64,000 nucleotides of DNA from positions 7,560,501 through 7,624,500 of the forward strand of contig JAZGTH010000005.1 in assembly GCA_036877525.1 (NCBI GenBank), read 5' to 3'. Positions 46,699 to 58,900 of this stretch are shown here, in pieces. Numbering within the stretch: the stretch's first letter is position 1; every line of letters starts with the position of its first letter. The stretch comes from Chromobotia macracanthus. Taxonomy: Eukaryota; Chordata; Actinopteri; Cypriniformes; Botiidae. The notes beneath the pieces were generated by a model. That model saw only the letters and a list, made by a program, of their open reading frames with translations. It searched no databases and had not been told where the DNA came from. Made by a program: the position numbers and the translations under genes.

Positions 46699-49600
46699 CT
46701 GTTTTCTGTGAATTATTTTCCAAGGCACTAACAGCATGTAATTCAGCTGCCAGATCTGCAACCGTCACTTTGGGAAGTGTGAACTGAACAGATGGCATTT
46801 GGGCGTAAATGGTGCGTCTGGGAGCAGGGCGATCGTAATAGGAGGGTCTGGAGTTTATCAGCCATCCATTACTCTGCACAGTCTCATTTTCATTCAGCTC
46901 TACAAATCATTGGCCAGTATTACCTCTACTTACTCTTCTTGCAGCTATGGTAAATCAGCTTATTGCACTATGACCTGGAAAAATATTGGTTTAAATTTCA
47001 TCACTCACGCACACGTTCGGTCAAGCGCGCGTGCCATATGCAGCATTGTCAAGCCAAAAACATCCATCTAAACAAAACTGACAAGGGTAACAAGCTATTT
47101 ACAAGGTTCAAGACAAACTAATGCCGTGTTTTTGTTGCAATCTCTATGTGACATTTGACACGGTTACAACGACCCATCTGCTGATGGGTGTGAATGTTAT
47201 TTCATCACGTTAATAACTGCCAATAGGAAACAAGTAATATATCTGTTCATTCATCCACAGTTACTGTGTGTTCCCGTGACTCAACACCATTTATGCAAAT
47301 GAGCAGCGATTACCAATCGGAGTGAAGACACTGGAGAAAGTCAAGATGGAGGATAAGTTCCGTAAGGAATGGAATCTCACTGTTCTCTTTGCCTTTGTCT
47401 CTGTTTACATGTAGAAATATAAAAAAATATGCCTAGGAACTCATGTGAGAATTCTGAGTGAGTTTGATTTATGCTTTGATAATCATGCGTCTTGTTTATG
47501 CTATGAAGCAATACACACTGCTGGAATTCAAATACATTTCCCGGCAAAACATTAATTTTTAGCAGCAATAAAACTGATTCCCTGTTAAATTAAAGTGACT
47601 TTTTAGTGGTAATACGTCACATTTAAGCTCAGATATTCCAAAGTTATGGCTAGTTTTGCAGCCCATCAAACAGGTCAGATAAAAGATATACAGCAGCTTT
47701 TTTCTGACCTCAAATGATACAGTTTAAAGGTTTATAATTTTGCTTTAACACACGCACACACACCCCCACACACAGTGTATATATACATAAACAAAAAAAT
47801 ATGTATGTATATTATTTAAATATTGTAATTGAGTTGATTTGGAGATATTAGTCTGTCAGTGCCTGTGGTAATCTCCTGTTTCACTCTAGTCAGCATAAAC
47901 TGCTCTGGAAAGGGAATATTTGTGTATCCAGTCTGCTGAGTTTGTCACGCTGCTCTAAATGCCTCCACAGAGGTTTTTAGTTTGCTATCAGACTGCTTTG
48001 GCTCTAGCGTAGTATTGATGCCGTTGGCTATACAAACAGAGGCTGGTAGAGAGAGATGCTGGTATCAATCATTTGAGCTGAACATGTAGGAGGACAGCAC
48101 TGGCTGATTCACAGTTTAATTGAGTTGTCAGCTGTGCTGTATGGAAAAAAGAGACATCCTCCCTAACGCTTTGTTGACTGTTGGGGATACTCCCTAACTC
48201 AAATATACTTTTTGTTAAGTTTTCCTTTTGGCTTTTTTCTCCAAATTTATCTCTCTGTCACTGTCTCCCACTCTCTCTGTCTCTCTTTCTCTTCTCACTC
48301 CTTCAACTTCTGACTCTCTATCTGCCTAAAAAATGTTTATGTTCAGTTTTGGGACTGGACAGACAGTAACACTGTCACATAGTAACAGACAGTAACTTTT
48401 CTCTGTGCTTACTTGAATAATAAACAGAGGGCCAGAATAAAACTGTCTAGGTACAATTTAAAGGGGAATGTTATACTTTTTACAGTCCCACTCCCAAATG
48501 TTAATGTTAGAAACACAAAAAAACTCTATCTTCTACCCATAGAGATATATGGCCTGTATTTCTGTATTTCCTGGTTTTAAATACTTAGTGTTTTCCACTT
48601 AGCTCCCTATATTAGTAAAGTTTTTACAAAAAACAAACAAATACATTTTGCTGTGCCTTTAAGAAACGCCCACTGTACATGTGAAATGAGCAAAGTGCTA
48701 TGCCCACGCACCGCCTTGCGAGTTTGCTAGTGTGCCAAATATAGTTTTTAACTCCCCTGCATTACAATCCGTGCTAAAAATGCACTGCACAAGCTGCTGT
48801 GATCAGTCTGAAATAATCAAGGTCCCTGTTCAAAACAAACGTAAGCCACAGAGGCAGTGGTGATTGCTTTAAGACTGCGCAGACCAAACACTAGACTAAA
48901 ACTGCATAAGTATTATTTAACTGGCATATCCATTGGCAAGTCTCCAGTAGACGTGTTTTGAAACAATAGTACTGTCTGAGAAATGCACATGTGCATTGTA
49001 CATTACAGACAGCGATAATGTTACTGGTTAATGCTGACTTGTTTATCTCAAATCAATTCCACTGTCAACTGGGGCTGTTGGCAACGGTGCATGCACACTC
49101 CCCAGGTCCGTGCTCTTTAGGGTGGGGAAAACAAGCTTGTTTATGCCTGTGTGCTCCAAATAATCTATGACTGCCTGTGGCTTTTGGCTCCACTCAGATG
49201 TTCCCATTGACGATCTTGTTAAGGACACTTTAAAACACCCCCACTAATATGTTCTTAGTCTTTCATGTTACACAAGGGCTTTGAGGTTTTCAGGAAGGAA
49301 AACATCCAGTCAGCATGCAAATTCAAACAGAGATGACACCCCGAAGAGCACACAAGCACACACACACACACAAGCACACACAGACTTTCTCTGTGCTGAC
49401 AACAGATCGCAGCTAACTTCCTGTGACTGCACCTTCCTGCAAATTCACATCTGCGGAACAGATTTGTAAATCAATATCTTGATGGGCTGATTCTGGCTTC
49501 TGTGCATTTCAGTCCCACTAAACTGTGTGTGACACTTTACACAGAGTCCATCACTGCCTCAATGGACCCAGTCCTTTAATATTTATTCAATTTTATTCAA

Positions 49601-52600
49601 TTTTATGATGCATATGGCTTATGATGTATTTGACAGAGCCTTACAAATCATTTTTAAAACTCCAAACAGAACAGAACTGGCAAAAGAACATATTGAGTGC
49701 TTAACCTTGAAAAAGTCATGTTTTAAAAGCATACAATTGGTTTACCATGTAGTCAACTGATATCAATCAAATAAGAAATACGAATTGAATATGGTAAACA
49801 TTTTCATTTACAAAACTTTTTGGTAACACTTTACAATAATATTTTATTTGCTACAGATATAGTTTACCCAAATATTTAATTAGGCAGTTCATTAGCTATC
49901 ATGGGCAATGAGCAACAAGTTTTTCGCAGCATTTATTCATACAGGTTAATGTTAATTTCTTAGTATACTATTGTTCATTTATGATAATATTCATAATAGA
50001 TTAACTACTGTTAATATATATACAGCTTGAAATGTTAAACTCTATATGTGCAAATTAACATGAACTTAGACTTGTAAATTTAGTAATTAAAGTTTTTTAC
50101 TGTTATTTTATGTTGGTCGTTGCATTAACTACTGTTAACTTTCAGAACATTATTGTAAGTGTTGTAAACTACTGATGTTGAATCTTAGTCTTGGATTCAC
50201 AGATTTCTTTGAAAGGAAAGATTATGTGAGATTATCCCAACATTATTTCCTTTCTCAAAACACAATATTGCTCAGGAGGCTGTCACCTGCACTGGCATCA
50301 AAGGCGCCAGCAAAGGCGATTGTTATGCCGGTGTGATGTTACATGTATTACTGATGCAGTTATGACTCACTGTGTCCCACTAAAGGTGTTTTGAGATGAG
50401 CATTTAAATCACCTTCCAGACAACCAGGGTCTGCGACCTTGCTGTTACTCATTCCTACACACACACACGCACACAGTTGTCACACAGATTTGCCTGAGCA
50501 AAAGACACTAAACATAAACACACACATACACTCAGACACTGTTCCCTCAAGATCAGAAATTGCTATTATTTCATTCTAAATTCTTGTTCAGAAGCAAATA
50601 TTCAGACCCAGAGACTAAAAACTCCCTGAGTTTTGCTGAAATGTTTATGATGACTAATTCACAAATCTGTACTTTACTTTTAAGTGCCGAAACGTTCAAT
50701 TAATATGCTTTCCTTGATATTTTCTGAAATCTCATGGCAGCGAAACTTGGATTTCCTCGCTGTACGAACTACTGTCAACTTTGAAATGGGCAGATCTGCC
50801 TGCTCACTTTGAAGCCCAGAGTCTGGGAGAATCACATTGGCCTGTCGTCATGGGACAGAGGAAGCAGGTGGGGAGGGCTGAGTGTGACCCATAATCTCAT
50901 GCACATGCCCAGAATACAAATGCATAATCAAAAGATGAGTTAAAGAAGAGAGCTTGATATATAAATGTAAAGAGAGAAAGATGAATGCTTTTTACCTGCC
51001 AGAATATGCTGTCTATAGTGCTGCCTAGAAAACCTTCTCTGGTTTCAGAAGAAACAAGTTTGGGTCCCAATATTGTCATGAATTCATCAAAGTCCACCTG
51101 CCCATCACCTGCAAAAGCAAGATAACGTTTGGATTAGGATAAGACTGTATTACATTTTTTACTCTAATTTCAATTGTTAGACTGTTGCAAATTTAACAAA
51201 AACATGTTTTATTAATTCAACACCAATAGAAGAACAGACACACTGCAGCTAAATTCAGGTTTCTTGTCTAAATGCTTTTCAGAGTTTTTTAGGGAAGTGA
51301 CAGCCGCATTCTACAACTAAATGCCTCATAAAAATTCAGGCAGTGACAAAACCGTATCTACATACAATCTGTGTAGTGAGTACAAAGTGTATCCTTTCTC
51401 TAGAGAGAGAACATGCTGTTTAAAAATAGCCACTTAAAGGCAGGGTAGGCAATTTCAGAGAGGCTAGCAGTAGCAAGCTAGCTTTTAAATCATAATTTCC
51501 CACCCTTTGCTCAGAGCGTTTTCCAAAGCCACGCCTCCACCAATACTGTGCAGGCATCTGACAGGCAAAAAAGACATCGCGTGACATTGGCGAACATATT
51601 ATGGTCCTGCCCCTTCAACAAAGATATAAATATACAAATATATCTATACCACTTAGTAATCAGGATGTAAAGAGACTATCAACCAGCATAAAAAAATATT
51701 TTGGTAAAAAAATAGAAATCAATAGAATTTTGTGGCCCTTTGCCCTTCAGAGTTCAAGAAGTTTATCTATCAAACTTTACTTTAATAGGATCTGCACTAG
51801 TATGCTAATAGCTTTATTGAGCCATTTTTTACTGGTGCTGCTCCGCTTAATGAGACTGTTCAGGGTCTCTGATCTTAGTAATAGGCTACAAATGTGATAC
51901 TTTCAGATTCACTTGATTCAAACATTATGGCTGAAGCCAACGTTTCTTGTTCTTTGCTTTAAAACATAATGGGAAAAGTGCTATAGAAATAAAACTAAAT
52001 TTGCTGCGTTTGGTTTCTTTAGCATTTAAATCCAGTGAGACAAATGTTACCTGCTGCCAAATTAAAAAAAATTTAGATCATATGAGGAGAGGAGAGACAG
52101 CTTACAGCCACAAAAGCTTTATTACCTTAACATGCTCCCTTTCATTTAATTGAATAAATTTAAAAAAAAAATCATTTCTGGCATGTGAGTCATGAGCAAG
52201 CGTTCTAACGGCTGTCAATCTCTCTCATTCTCACTTTCATTCCTTCAGAAAGACAATTACTGCTGTGAGATATACAGTAAAAGAGGCATTTAACGCAGCA
52301 GAACTTAAAGTGATAAGTCAGAGAGCTCTTATCACACTATAGTGTTCCCACTTTGCTTCAGATTCCAATGTAACAACATCTCCACTCTACCACTGCGTTG
52401 TGAATATTTATTACAGAAATACCACATCGTTTTGCATTTGTATCTTCTTTCTATGGGAAGCATTAAAGAACATCTTTTAAGTTTTGACACACCTTGTCAA
52501 AACGTTTTATATGTAACCCAACTAGTCGTATATTACAACTGTGACTATAACACACTGTAGAGGTGACACAACAAGGCTACACAGAAGTGTTTGAGGTAAA

Positions 52601-55600
52601 ATCCATTTAAAGATGTCACTGTATTTTACTGTAGTTTAGCACTGTATTATGCATGTGTATTATAGATCATAATATAAGGTGTAAAAGATATTATTGAGCT
52701 ACTGTGATAGTTACATTCTGTGTTTATAACTTACAGAAGAACATCATGAATAATTATGGGACCCCTACAGGTCTTGGGGTCATCTCCTGAACAGAAACAG
52801 CATCACAATATATTGAACAATGTATTTTCCAAACATTTGCTGGGTGACCTCAAAAGAAAACCACACATCTCCATCAGGGCAGGGAAGAGATCTGTTGGAT
52901 TATAAATGTTTGCTTGCCCCCTTTAGCAAGGGCCCCCAGTAACCCATATACACCATTACCCTCTTTCCAATGCCCCTGACTGTCCTACTGCCACACAAAT
53001 TGTGTGGATCAAAAATGTCAACAACTATAAAACTGATAAGCAGCCAGACTGATTGATGAGCTAAATCAACAAATGTTTTCTAACCACTCCTGGGACCCCT
53101 GTCCTTGAGGGACCCAGAGAACCGGACACACAGTAAGACAGGCTTCTCAGAAATCATCTTGTATTCTGGTGTATTTATGGCCCCCTTGTGCTAGATAAAT
53201 TGTTGAATTCTATGACCGCTGATGAAACTAATGGAGATATCGTATTTCTCTCTAGTGGAGAGATTGAATTGGGTCAATGACAGATTGGAAAACTATTTTT
53301 TTCATAGATAAGAAGAAGACCGACATCCCTTTGTTTCTGTGTAAGAGGTTGCAAATAGATAGGAAAACACAAAGGTGTGCTTGTAAGATGTCAGTGTACA
53401 AATTAACTGAAAAAGAAGAAAGAATGACAGACTCACCATCCATGTCCAGTCTCTGCATGATAATAGCCAGCTCCACCTCACTGGGCATGTACCCCAGAGA
53501 GCGCATGGCCATACCCAGTTCCTGCTTAGAGATGAAACCATTCCCATCCCTGTCTAGAACACGGAATGCTTCTCTAATCTCTGCAGAGAGGCAAGATAGA
53601 GAAAGAGAAATGAGAAAAGAAAGCAAATCATTTCAGCGTTAATGGGGTGCAGAACATGCAAACAACTCAATTCAAATTCACAAACCAGACTGGCAATTCA
53701 CAATTCAGATTACACAGCAAAGAAGAAAACAAATAAATACACGCATGTTATCGGCAAGCATAAGACAAGCATGTATTATATAATGTATGTTTTTCTCAGC
53801 GGTAGCCTACCTTGCAAAACACACCTCGCTATCGCACACACACAGCAGAAATACTAAATGCAGCTCATTCTGTTGTGCATTTAGTATGCTGTGACTGAAC
53901 GTTTATCCACCATTTCTAAGTGCATCAGCCCTGTTTTTAGATATGCTGGTGCTAAGAAACCCACACTAAGTCTTGAGCTCCAATAACAAAAATAACACGC
54001 GTATATCATTTCTGAGAAGTATTGCTTTTTCTGCAGTCTTAAAGACCCACCGTGATGTTCTTCCTGGATGAAGTCAGTGGTTTGCTGTGTGTGCTCTGAT
54101 GTGCTAGAGCACTTGAAATTAAGGATGGCCTGTATGTCTTTGTGCCTCTCGAAAATAAATAAAATTTGCCCTCACAAAGTATCTTTGTGATCATGTTCTG
54201 TTTGGCATTGAGAGACACAAATTCCTTTTTAATAGTTCTAAACATACTTTTTCAACATACCAAAGACTTTTTCTGTCATTCAAAACAAAATCCCATACTG
54301 TTGTAAATATCTTTGAATGCCCATGGAAAAATGTTACTCACTTGTTTGGCGTCTCAGAGAGTCCTGATGTAAAAAAGGAATCCAGTAGCTTTGCAAAAGG
54401 TTACATTGACCCCAAACAGAAATAATGTTACTATACATTTGGTCAGGAGCACATTTAAAGATTTAAAGAATTAAAAGAATTTGAAGGGAAATTAGTGGGA
54501 TAATTCTTAAATTACTGTTTTACAAATAAAATGTTGATGTGCTTGGAACCCCAAACGTAAAGTATATAAATTCAGTCTAACAGAACATTACGGTTACAGT
54601 GTTTCTGGTTTCCCACAAGGTCCATTGTCTATGACTTGATGACATTTATCTTCTTTTTATACTTCGCCTGAGCTCACATTGAGACAAATGTCCAAAGGTT
54701 CATTACATTAAAGTAACTAGACTTCATTCAATATGAGTTATGAGTTATATGAGTTAACTCTCTAGCTGAAGTCGATCCAGTCGTGCTTCATTATTTAATA
54801 TGGCCCTTTTTATCTGCCAGAGTTTTTCTTCTGCAAAGGCAGACCTCAATGAAGCATCTCAACTTACCACTCATCTCATGAATATGCAATGCATTGAACC
54901 ACCCAATGTGGACAACCCTCAGTTCCTAGTCTGTCAAAACAAGCATTTTCAAAAGAGGTACTTTAATTCTATCGGAGAGCAATTTCACTGTCCTGAGTTT
55001 CACGTCTAAAACATCTCTTCGAATCCACTATTGTATTCACAACACTTTCAAAAGCACAAGCCAGACCATCAATTATCTTCTGTGTGCCCTGAGGTTCTGT
55101 CTCAACATATGACTGCTGAGACATATCAGATTAGAAAAGTAAGATTTACAGTTGCGGGGACTGTAGGTGGGCAGCAACACTGTGCGGTGGAGGTTTCTAA
55201 TGTTTATTAAACTGAAGGCATAAGCAAACCTTTAAGTTCTTTGGCTTCACTTGATAAGGCGACGCCAAATAACAAAAATTGTAAAGAGAGCTAACAAAAT
55301 TTTTTCCTTCATTTCAAGCAGTAGTTCACCTCAAAATAAAATTCTGTCATTACTTGTTTGCTGTAATTTTTTCTATGGAACACAGAAGGAGAAAATCAGG
55401 AAAATTGTTTGATTTTGTTTTCAGATTAAAATACAACACATTGATACATTGCACTGGGTTTGAGGACAAAAGCCATTGGTTCTTGCATGTGTCATAATTG
55501 AACATGATGCAGCAGATTAAATTTGTGGGATGAGAATGACATTTCAGACAAGCAGCAACAGTTTTAGTGAATTTCAGTCTGTTCATCTTATAGCTTTAGA

Positions 55601-55909
55601 ACACTTGAAGTATAGCACAAAATGCATATGTACTTTTACCCTACTTCTTATGGTGCTTTTTTGTCCTGTTAAGAGCAAATGGGTTTAAAACAACTTGAGG
55701 GTATGTAACCAATGACAGAATTTGTGATGTATTCTGTTAAATCTAAGAGCATTAATTTAAATTACAAACTAATTACAGCAGAAATCACACTCACCACCAA
55801 GCTCTTCTGAGGAGATGCTGGCAAGCTGCTCTTCGCTGGTTTCAGAGAGAGAGGTGCTCAGATAGTTGTCTGTGTAGAGCAGTCCTGCTCTCACATGGTG
55901 AAAAGGCAT
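40583..55909 (-). CDS. caln1: Calneuron (CaBP8-type neuronal calcium sensor), 5 coding exons
   Basis: Minus-strand coding exons: 55795-55909, 53437-53580, 50996-51108, 41911-42067, 40583-40710; 657 nt, 218 aa, in frame. The start MPFHHVRAGLLY matches the short isoform of human CALN1. Two canonical EF-hands: DRDGNGFISKQE (48-59) and DMDGDGQVDFDE (84-95). The C-terminal half ('SIFWQFDMQQMSLEELKHVL', 'MKDIENIIVTEEES') lacks canonical loops, as known for calneurons. A basic stretch and a hydrophobic segment (about 191-213) make a tail anchor, ending AANQMLRNGME. Known: calneurons sit on Golgi membranes and inhibit phosphatidylinositol 4-kinase III beta at low calcium. The sequence is closer to CALN1 than to CABP7. 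Teleosts have duplicates, so this may be the copy named caln2. The 8.9-kb intron (42068-50995) is the largest within the coding region. Confidence 0.88.
40711..41910. other. Calneuron last intron, purine-rich tract
   Basis: Starts with a strongly purine-rich (GA/AAG) stretch on the plus strand at about 40715-40820. A weak SINE-core trace ('agcaggcactttttatccaa') lies at about 41565-41605. No coding exon. Confidence 0.5.
43185..43220. repeat. Perfect 15-bp inverted repeat
   Basis: 'taatttttactacaa' (43185-43199) and 'ttgtagtaaaaatta' (43206-43220) are exact reverse complements with a 6-base loop. A third related piece, 'tttactacaattg', follows at about 43237. It lies beside a SINE fragment in the calneuron intron. 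Confidence 0.8.
43225..43372 (-). mobile_element. tRNA-derived SINE fragment
   Basis: The minus strand reads '...gctagcaat-type box, GGTCATAGGTTTGATTTCCAGGGAA', the B-box half of a tRNA-like head found in cyprinid SINEs ('GGTCATGGGTTCGATTCCCAGGGAA' type). The body is degenerate. A plus-strand relative is at 56745-56893. Confidence 0.6.
43874..43955 (-). mobile_element. V-type SINE core fragment
   Basis: The minus strand carries 'AAGTCGCTTTGGATAAAAGC' followed by 'ATCTACTAATTG', the conserved central or tail region shared by vertebrate V-SINE-type elements. No tRNA head is visible here. Confidence 0.6.
44721..44753. repeat. GT microsatellite
   Basis: Imperfect (GT)n with AT and GA interruptions in the calneuron intron. 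Confidence 0.9.
46649..46699. repeat. CA microsatellite
   Basis: Two (CA)n blocks separated by a single CC junction at about 46674. The tract produces an artificial Cys/Val-rich minus-strand frame. Confidence 0.95.
49349..49382. repeat. CA microsatellite
   Basis: Short imperfect (CA)n with two 'caag' interruptions. Confidence 0.85.
49822..50169. mobile_element. Non-autonomous DNA element with GGTAACACTTTACAATAA ends
   Basis: The left end 'ggtaacactttacaataa' and the right end 'ttattgtaagtgttgtaaac' are imperfect inverted repeats. The interior is rich in 'gttaatgttaa' and 'attaacatgaac' motifs like the copy at 2241-2524. No open frame. This is a familiar teleost short element type; I do not assign a superfamily. 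Confidence 0.7.
51109..53436. other. Calneuron intron between the two EF-hand exons
   Basis: No exon. It holds a degraded TTAA-type element (51438 to about 51720). The rest is unassigned AT-rich sequence. The frame at 53277-53642 is the antisense shadow of the EF-hand exon. Confidence 0.5.
51438..51720 (+). mobile_element. Degraded copy of the TTAA-flanked inverted-repeat element
   Basis: Left end 'aggcagggtaggcaatttc' directly follows a TTAA (51434-51437) and matches the left end of the intact copy at 63606. Similarity continues through 'gctag..gtagcaagctagctt', 'ttttccaaagccacgcc', 'gacaggcaaaaaagacatc' and 'aaatataaatata'-type blocks. The right inverted end is not present; similarity fades near 51720. 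Confidence 0.75.
53581..55794. other. Calneuron first coding-region intron
   Basis: No exon. It includes an inverted copy of the common cyprinid element starting near 55319. Nothing else identifiable. Confidence 0.5.
55319..55585 (-). repeat. Cyprinid DNA element, inverted copy
   Basis: Begins 'agtagttcacctcaaaataa', then 'aattctgtcattac' and 'ttctatggaacacagaaggag', the reverse orientation of the family with the 'gggtgaactatccc' end. The far boundary is approximate. Confidence 0.5.
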
Positions 55910-58900
55910 CTTCACCCTTCAATGGGAATAGCAAACAAAATGAATCAATGAACAAGCATCCCATACCTGTAGCTTCAACAAAGCCTCCACAGGTAAATAT
56001 TGATCTCACATCTGTTGCTGAAAAAATGAAACCAAGCCTAAAAGACTGAATGGAGGCAGCCAACCAAGTCCCTCAGTGTACAATAATAGATAAATGTGAA
56101 GTGTGCATAAACAGCCACTTTGCAAGACTATGTTCATCTAAGTTCTTCTTTAAGGTCACCATTCACATGCATACTTCAGTCCTTGTGCACTCACACACAC
56201 ACACACCCTGACACATTGTAAATCCACAGTACACCCCGCACGCCCACCCACCTTGCTGCTGTTGGAATAGGTCATACAGGATTATAAAAACTGCCATAGC
56301 TGCAAAAAAATGTGTCTGTAAAAAGGAATTTCATTCCTTCACCAAAAAACATACACTTTACATGTCCTCAATGCTATCTGACAAAAATATATTACGAATA
56401 TGTCAGAACTCCTGTCACTTTGATTTATATGACTACATTGGAGGAACATTTCAGTAAATGCGTTAAAATTCCTGTCAGTAATGTCAATATTTCTGTCAAA
56501 AGAATTGAACGTTTCTCCCGCTTATTGAAAAATAAATGTGTGTGTTTCTGAGAGCTCATTCTGTAAAGCCATCAATTTTCCTCTTTGTAGCACAACAGGG
56601 CTTTTATTCAGTAAAATAATAATTGCGTCATGGTAGATAAAGTGTCTGTAAAACGCAGTTGCACAATTGTTAATAGATAATTACTGTGATGCTGTTTCTA
56701 GAATTTTAGCAGCCTGAATTGAGGTTTCACAGAATTTTGTTTTTGTACTGCAGCTCAAACAGTAAACCATGATGCTGCCAAGGTCATGCATTTGATTCTC
56801 AAGGGAATGCAACAACTGAAAAAATCTATCTACTTTCAATACACTGTAAGTTTCTTTGGATAAAAGTGTCTTCCAAAAGTGTAAATGTACTCTTATCACG
56901 GCAAAGGCTTGAATGTGCTTTGAGTGTCTGTTTTACTCATTTAGGTCCTGAGATGCTCTTAAAACGGAGCACTGATGACCTGAGAGAGTTTTTCCAAATC
57001 TGCAGACACATCTAAAAGCCAAGACCAGAAAAGAATGTGCAATACATTCAAGAATTTCCCCCAGCAACTCAGTTTCCAAAGTTTGGGCTTAATGGGGAAT
57101 CCTTGATTAATTCGACTCTGAGAGACACAGAGCCTCTGTGTGAATTAAGGGAAATTACAAGGAAGTGACAGAGGGTGAAGGCAGCTAATTTGTGGTGATG
57201 CTTACCAAGGACAAACCCTGGCTGTAAATGAGGACTCTGTGTTACTGTAATTACCATAGATATTAACAGCTGCTTTAGCTGAAGGCAACTTTGGGTAGAG
57301 TTTGATTGATACTGGTCTCAGCTAATGGCAGCTACATGAATATTTTAAGAAGCCACTGATGAGCCTTTTGGTTCACTTAGGACTGACCTGTGTAGCAAAT
57401 ATCAACACATATGAAGAAAGTGGAAACATAGAATCAAAGTAAGAAAATGTGATTATATATAACATTTTAAAAGATTGCTTCATTAACATAATGTACTTTG
57501 AAAAATGTTGTCAGTTCAAACCATACTTGATTTCTTGATTTCTTAAAAAAAGTTAAATTACAAATAGCCAAGGCTGAGCTGAATGTTGCAGTTGATAAAG
57601 TTTAAATAATTATTTGCACCATACACCTATCAGATTAAATAATAAAAAGAAATAATAAACTATTTAATAAAACATGAAATATTAATTGATTTCTCCAGGC
57701 CTCCTTTAAGATGGTCTGACACAGTTCTTTTGGGATCACTAGCACCAATAAAGGTGTGAGGCTTTTACCATAAGTAGCAGGTGCTAGCTTGGCATTTGGG
57801 TTTCCTCCCACATTTCCTCCTGGCCCTGACCCAGGGCCTGTTACAGAGGTTTACTAGCATTTGGATGACAGACACTGACCCAACCAAGGACGACTGTTAG
57901 TCAGACATTTTTGGTGTGCAAAATAAAATTGCATGTAATGATTAGACAATTCTCTGAATGAAATTCAAAAACGAGAAGGCTTTCATGGTGATAGCTGCAT
58001 ATGGTTCAAGTAATGCTACACTTTCATGAACAATCATCAAAAAGATAAAGAAGAAGTGAAAGATTCATATCATGCGAGTCAAAGCGCATCTAAGAAATGT
58101 CAACGCTGCTCCAGGGACTTTAGCACTTCATAAGGCATTTGTCCTACATATGACAGTCATACATCAAAAAATATTCTCTGTCACCACTGTATTTTCCTTT
58201 ATTATCCACAATATTATTTTTCTTAACATAAAACGTAACTTAAAAGTGGATATGTGGAGTTGTTACATGACCCAACCCATTAAAAATGTCTTTTGCTCTC
58301 TTTTTACTCTATTGTAAACATCTTACTTCACAAAATAACAGTTTTAAATAAAATATTGACAGGAAGGATGTGTGTGAAGTGACTAGAATAACTTTACAAT
58401 GTTTATATTGGAGATGTCAGGGTCTTTGGTTGTTTTATACAGTCAGATACATTTTACACAACCTATATTTGTAATTATTCTTAATGCTAATGGGAGTTGA
58501 GAACTTTCAGGTACACAGTCACGAAAGGTAGTGGTTTTGCATCATAATTCACCAGGTCAGGACATTCTGCATGTATGTAAACATTTTAATCACCACGTTT
58601 CCACAGGAACGTTGAGTTAAGGTAAGCGTGCATTTTCAACTAATTTCAATAGAAGCTAAGCATGATCTCCAGGTGCATTGTGGGATTGACACGGGCAGGA
58701 GACAGTGACTCACACGCTCTGCTGTTGTGAGTGACTGTTGGTGGATTTCTGCCGCTAGTCGATGGTGCAGTATGACTCTTGCTCCAGAAATCACAAGAGC
58801 AGTGCAAGTGTGACAGCGAATGCAGTGCAGACTCCATTTATTTGTGAAAGATGAGTGTATGATGCACACTCACCCTTGATTGCAAAGATATGTTAATTGG

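Larger units (their letters stand above)
42068..50995. other. Largest calneuron coding-region intron, repeats and candidate conserved elements
   Basis: No additional exon is supported; the flanking exons join directly as 'SIFWQ|FDMQ', as in human CALN1. It contains a 15-bp hairpin (43185-43220), SINE pieces (43225-43372, 43874-43955), GT and CA microsatellites (44721-44753, 46649-46699, 49349-49382) and a DNA element (49822-50169). Several balanced-composition stretches without repeats or frames (for example 44755-45000, 47880-48130, 50280-50400) could be regulatory. Confidence 0.5.

Noticed and set aside
46469..46879. Minus-strand 136-aa frame with Cys/Val repeats
   Set aside because: Its middle is a translated CA microsatellite and the flanks show no motif.
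53277..53642. 121-aa plus-strand frame over the EF-hand exon
   Set aside because: It is the antisense shadow of the real minus-strand calneuron exon 53437-53580.
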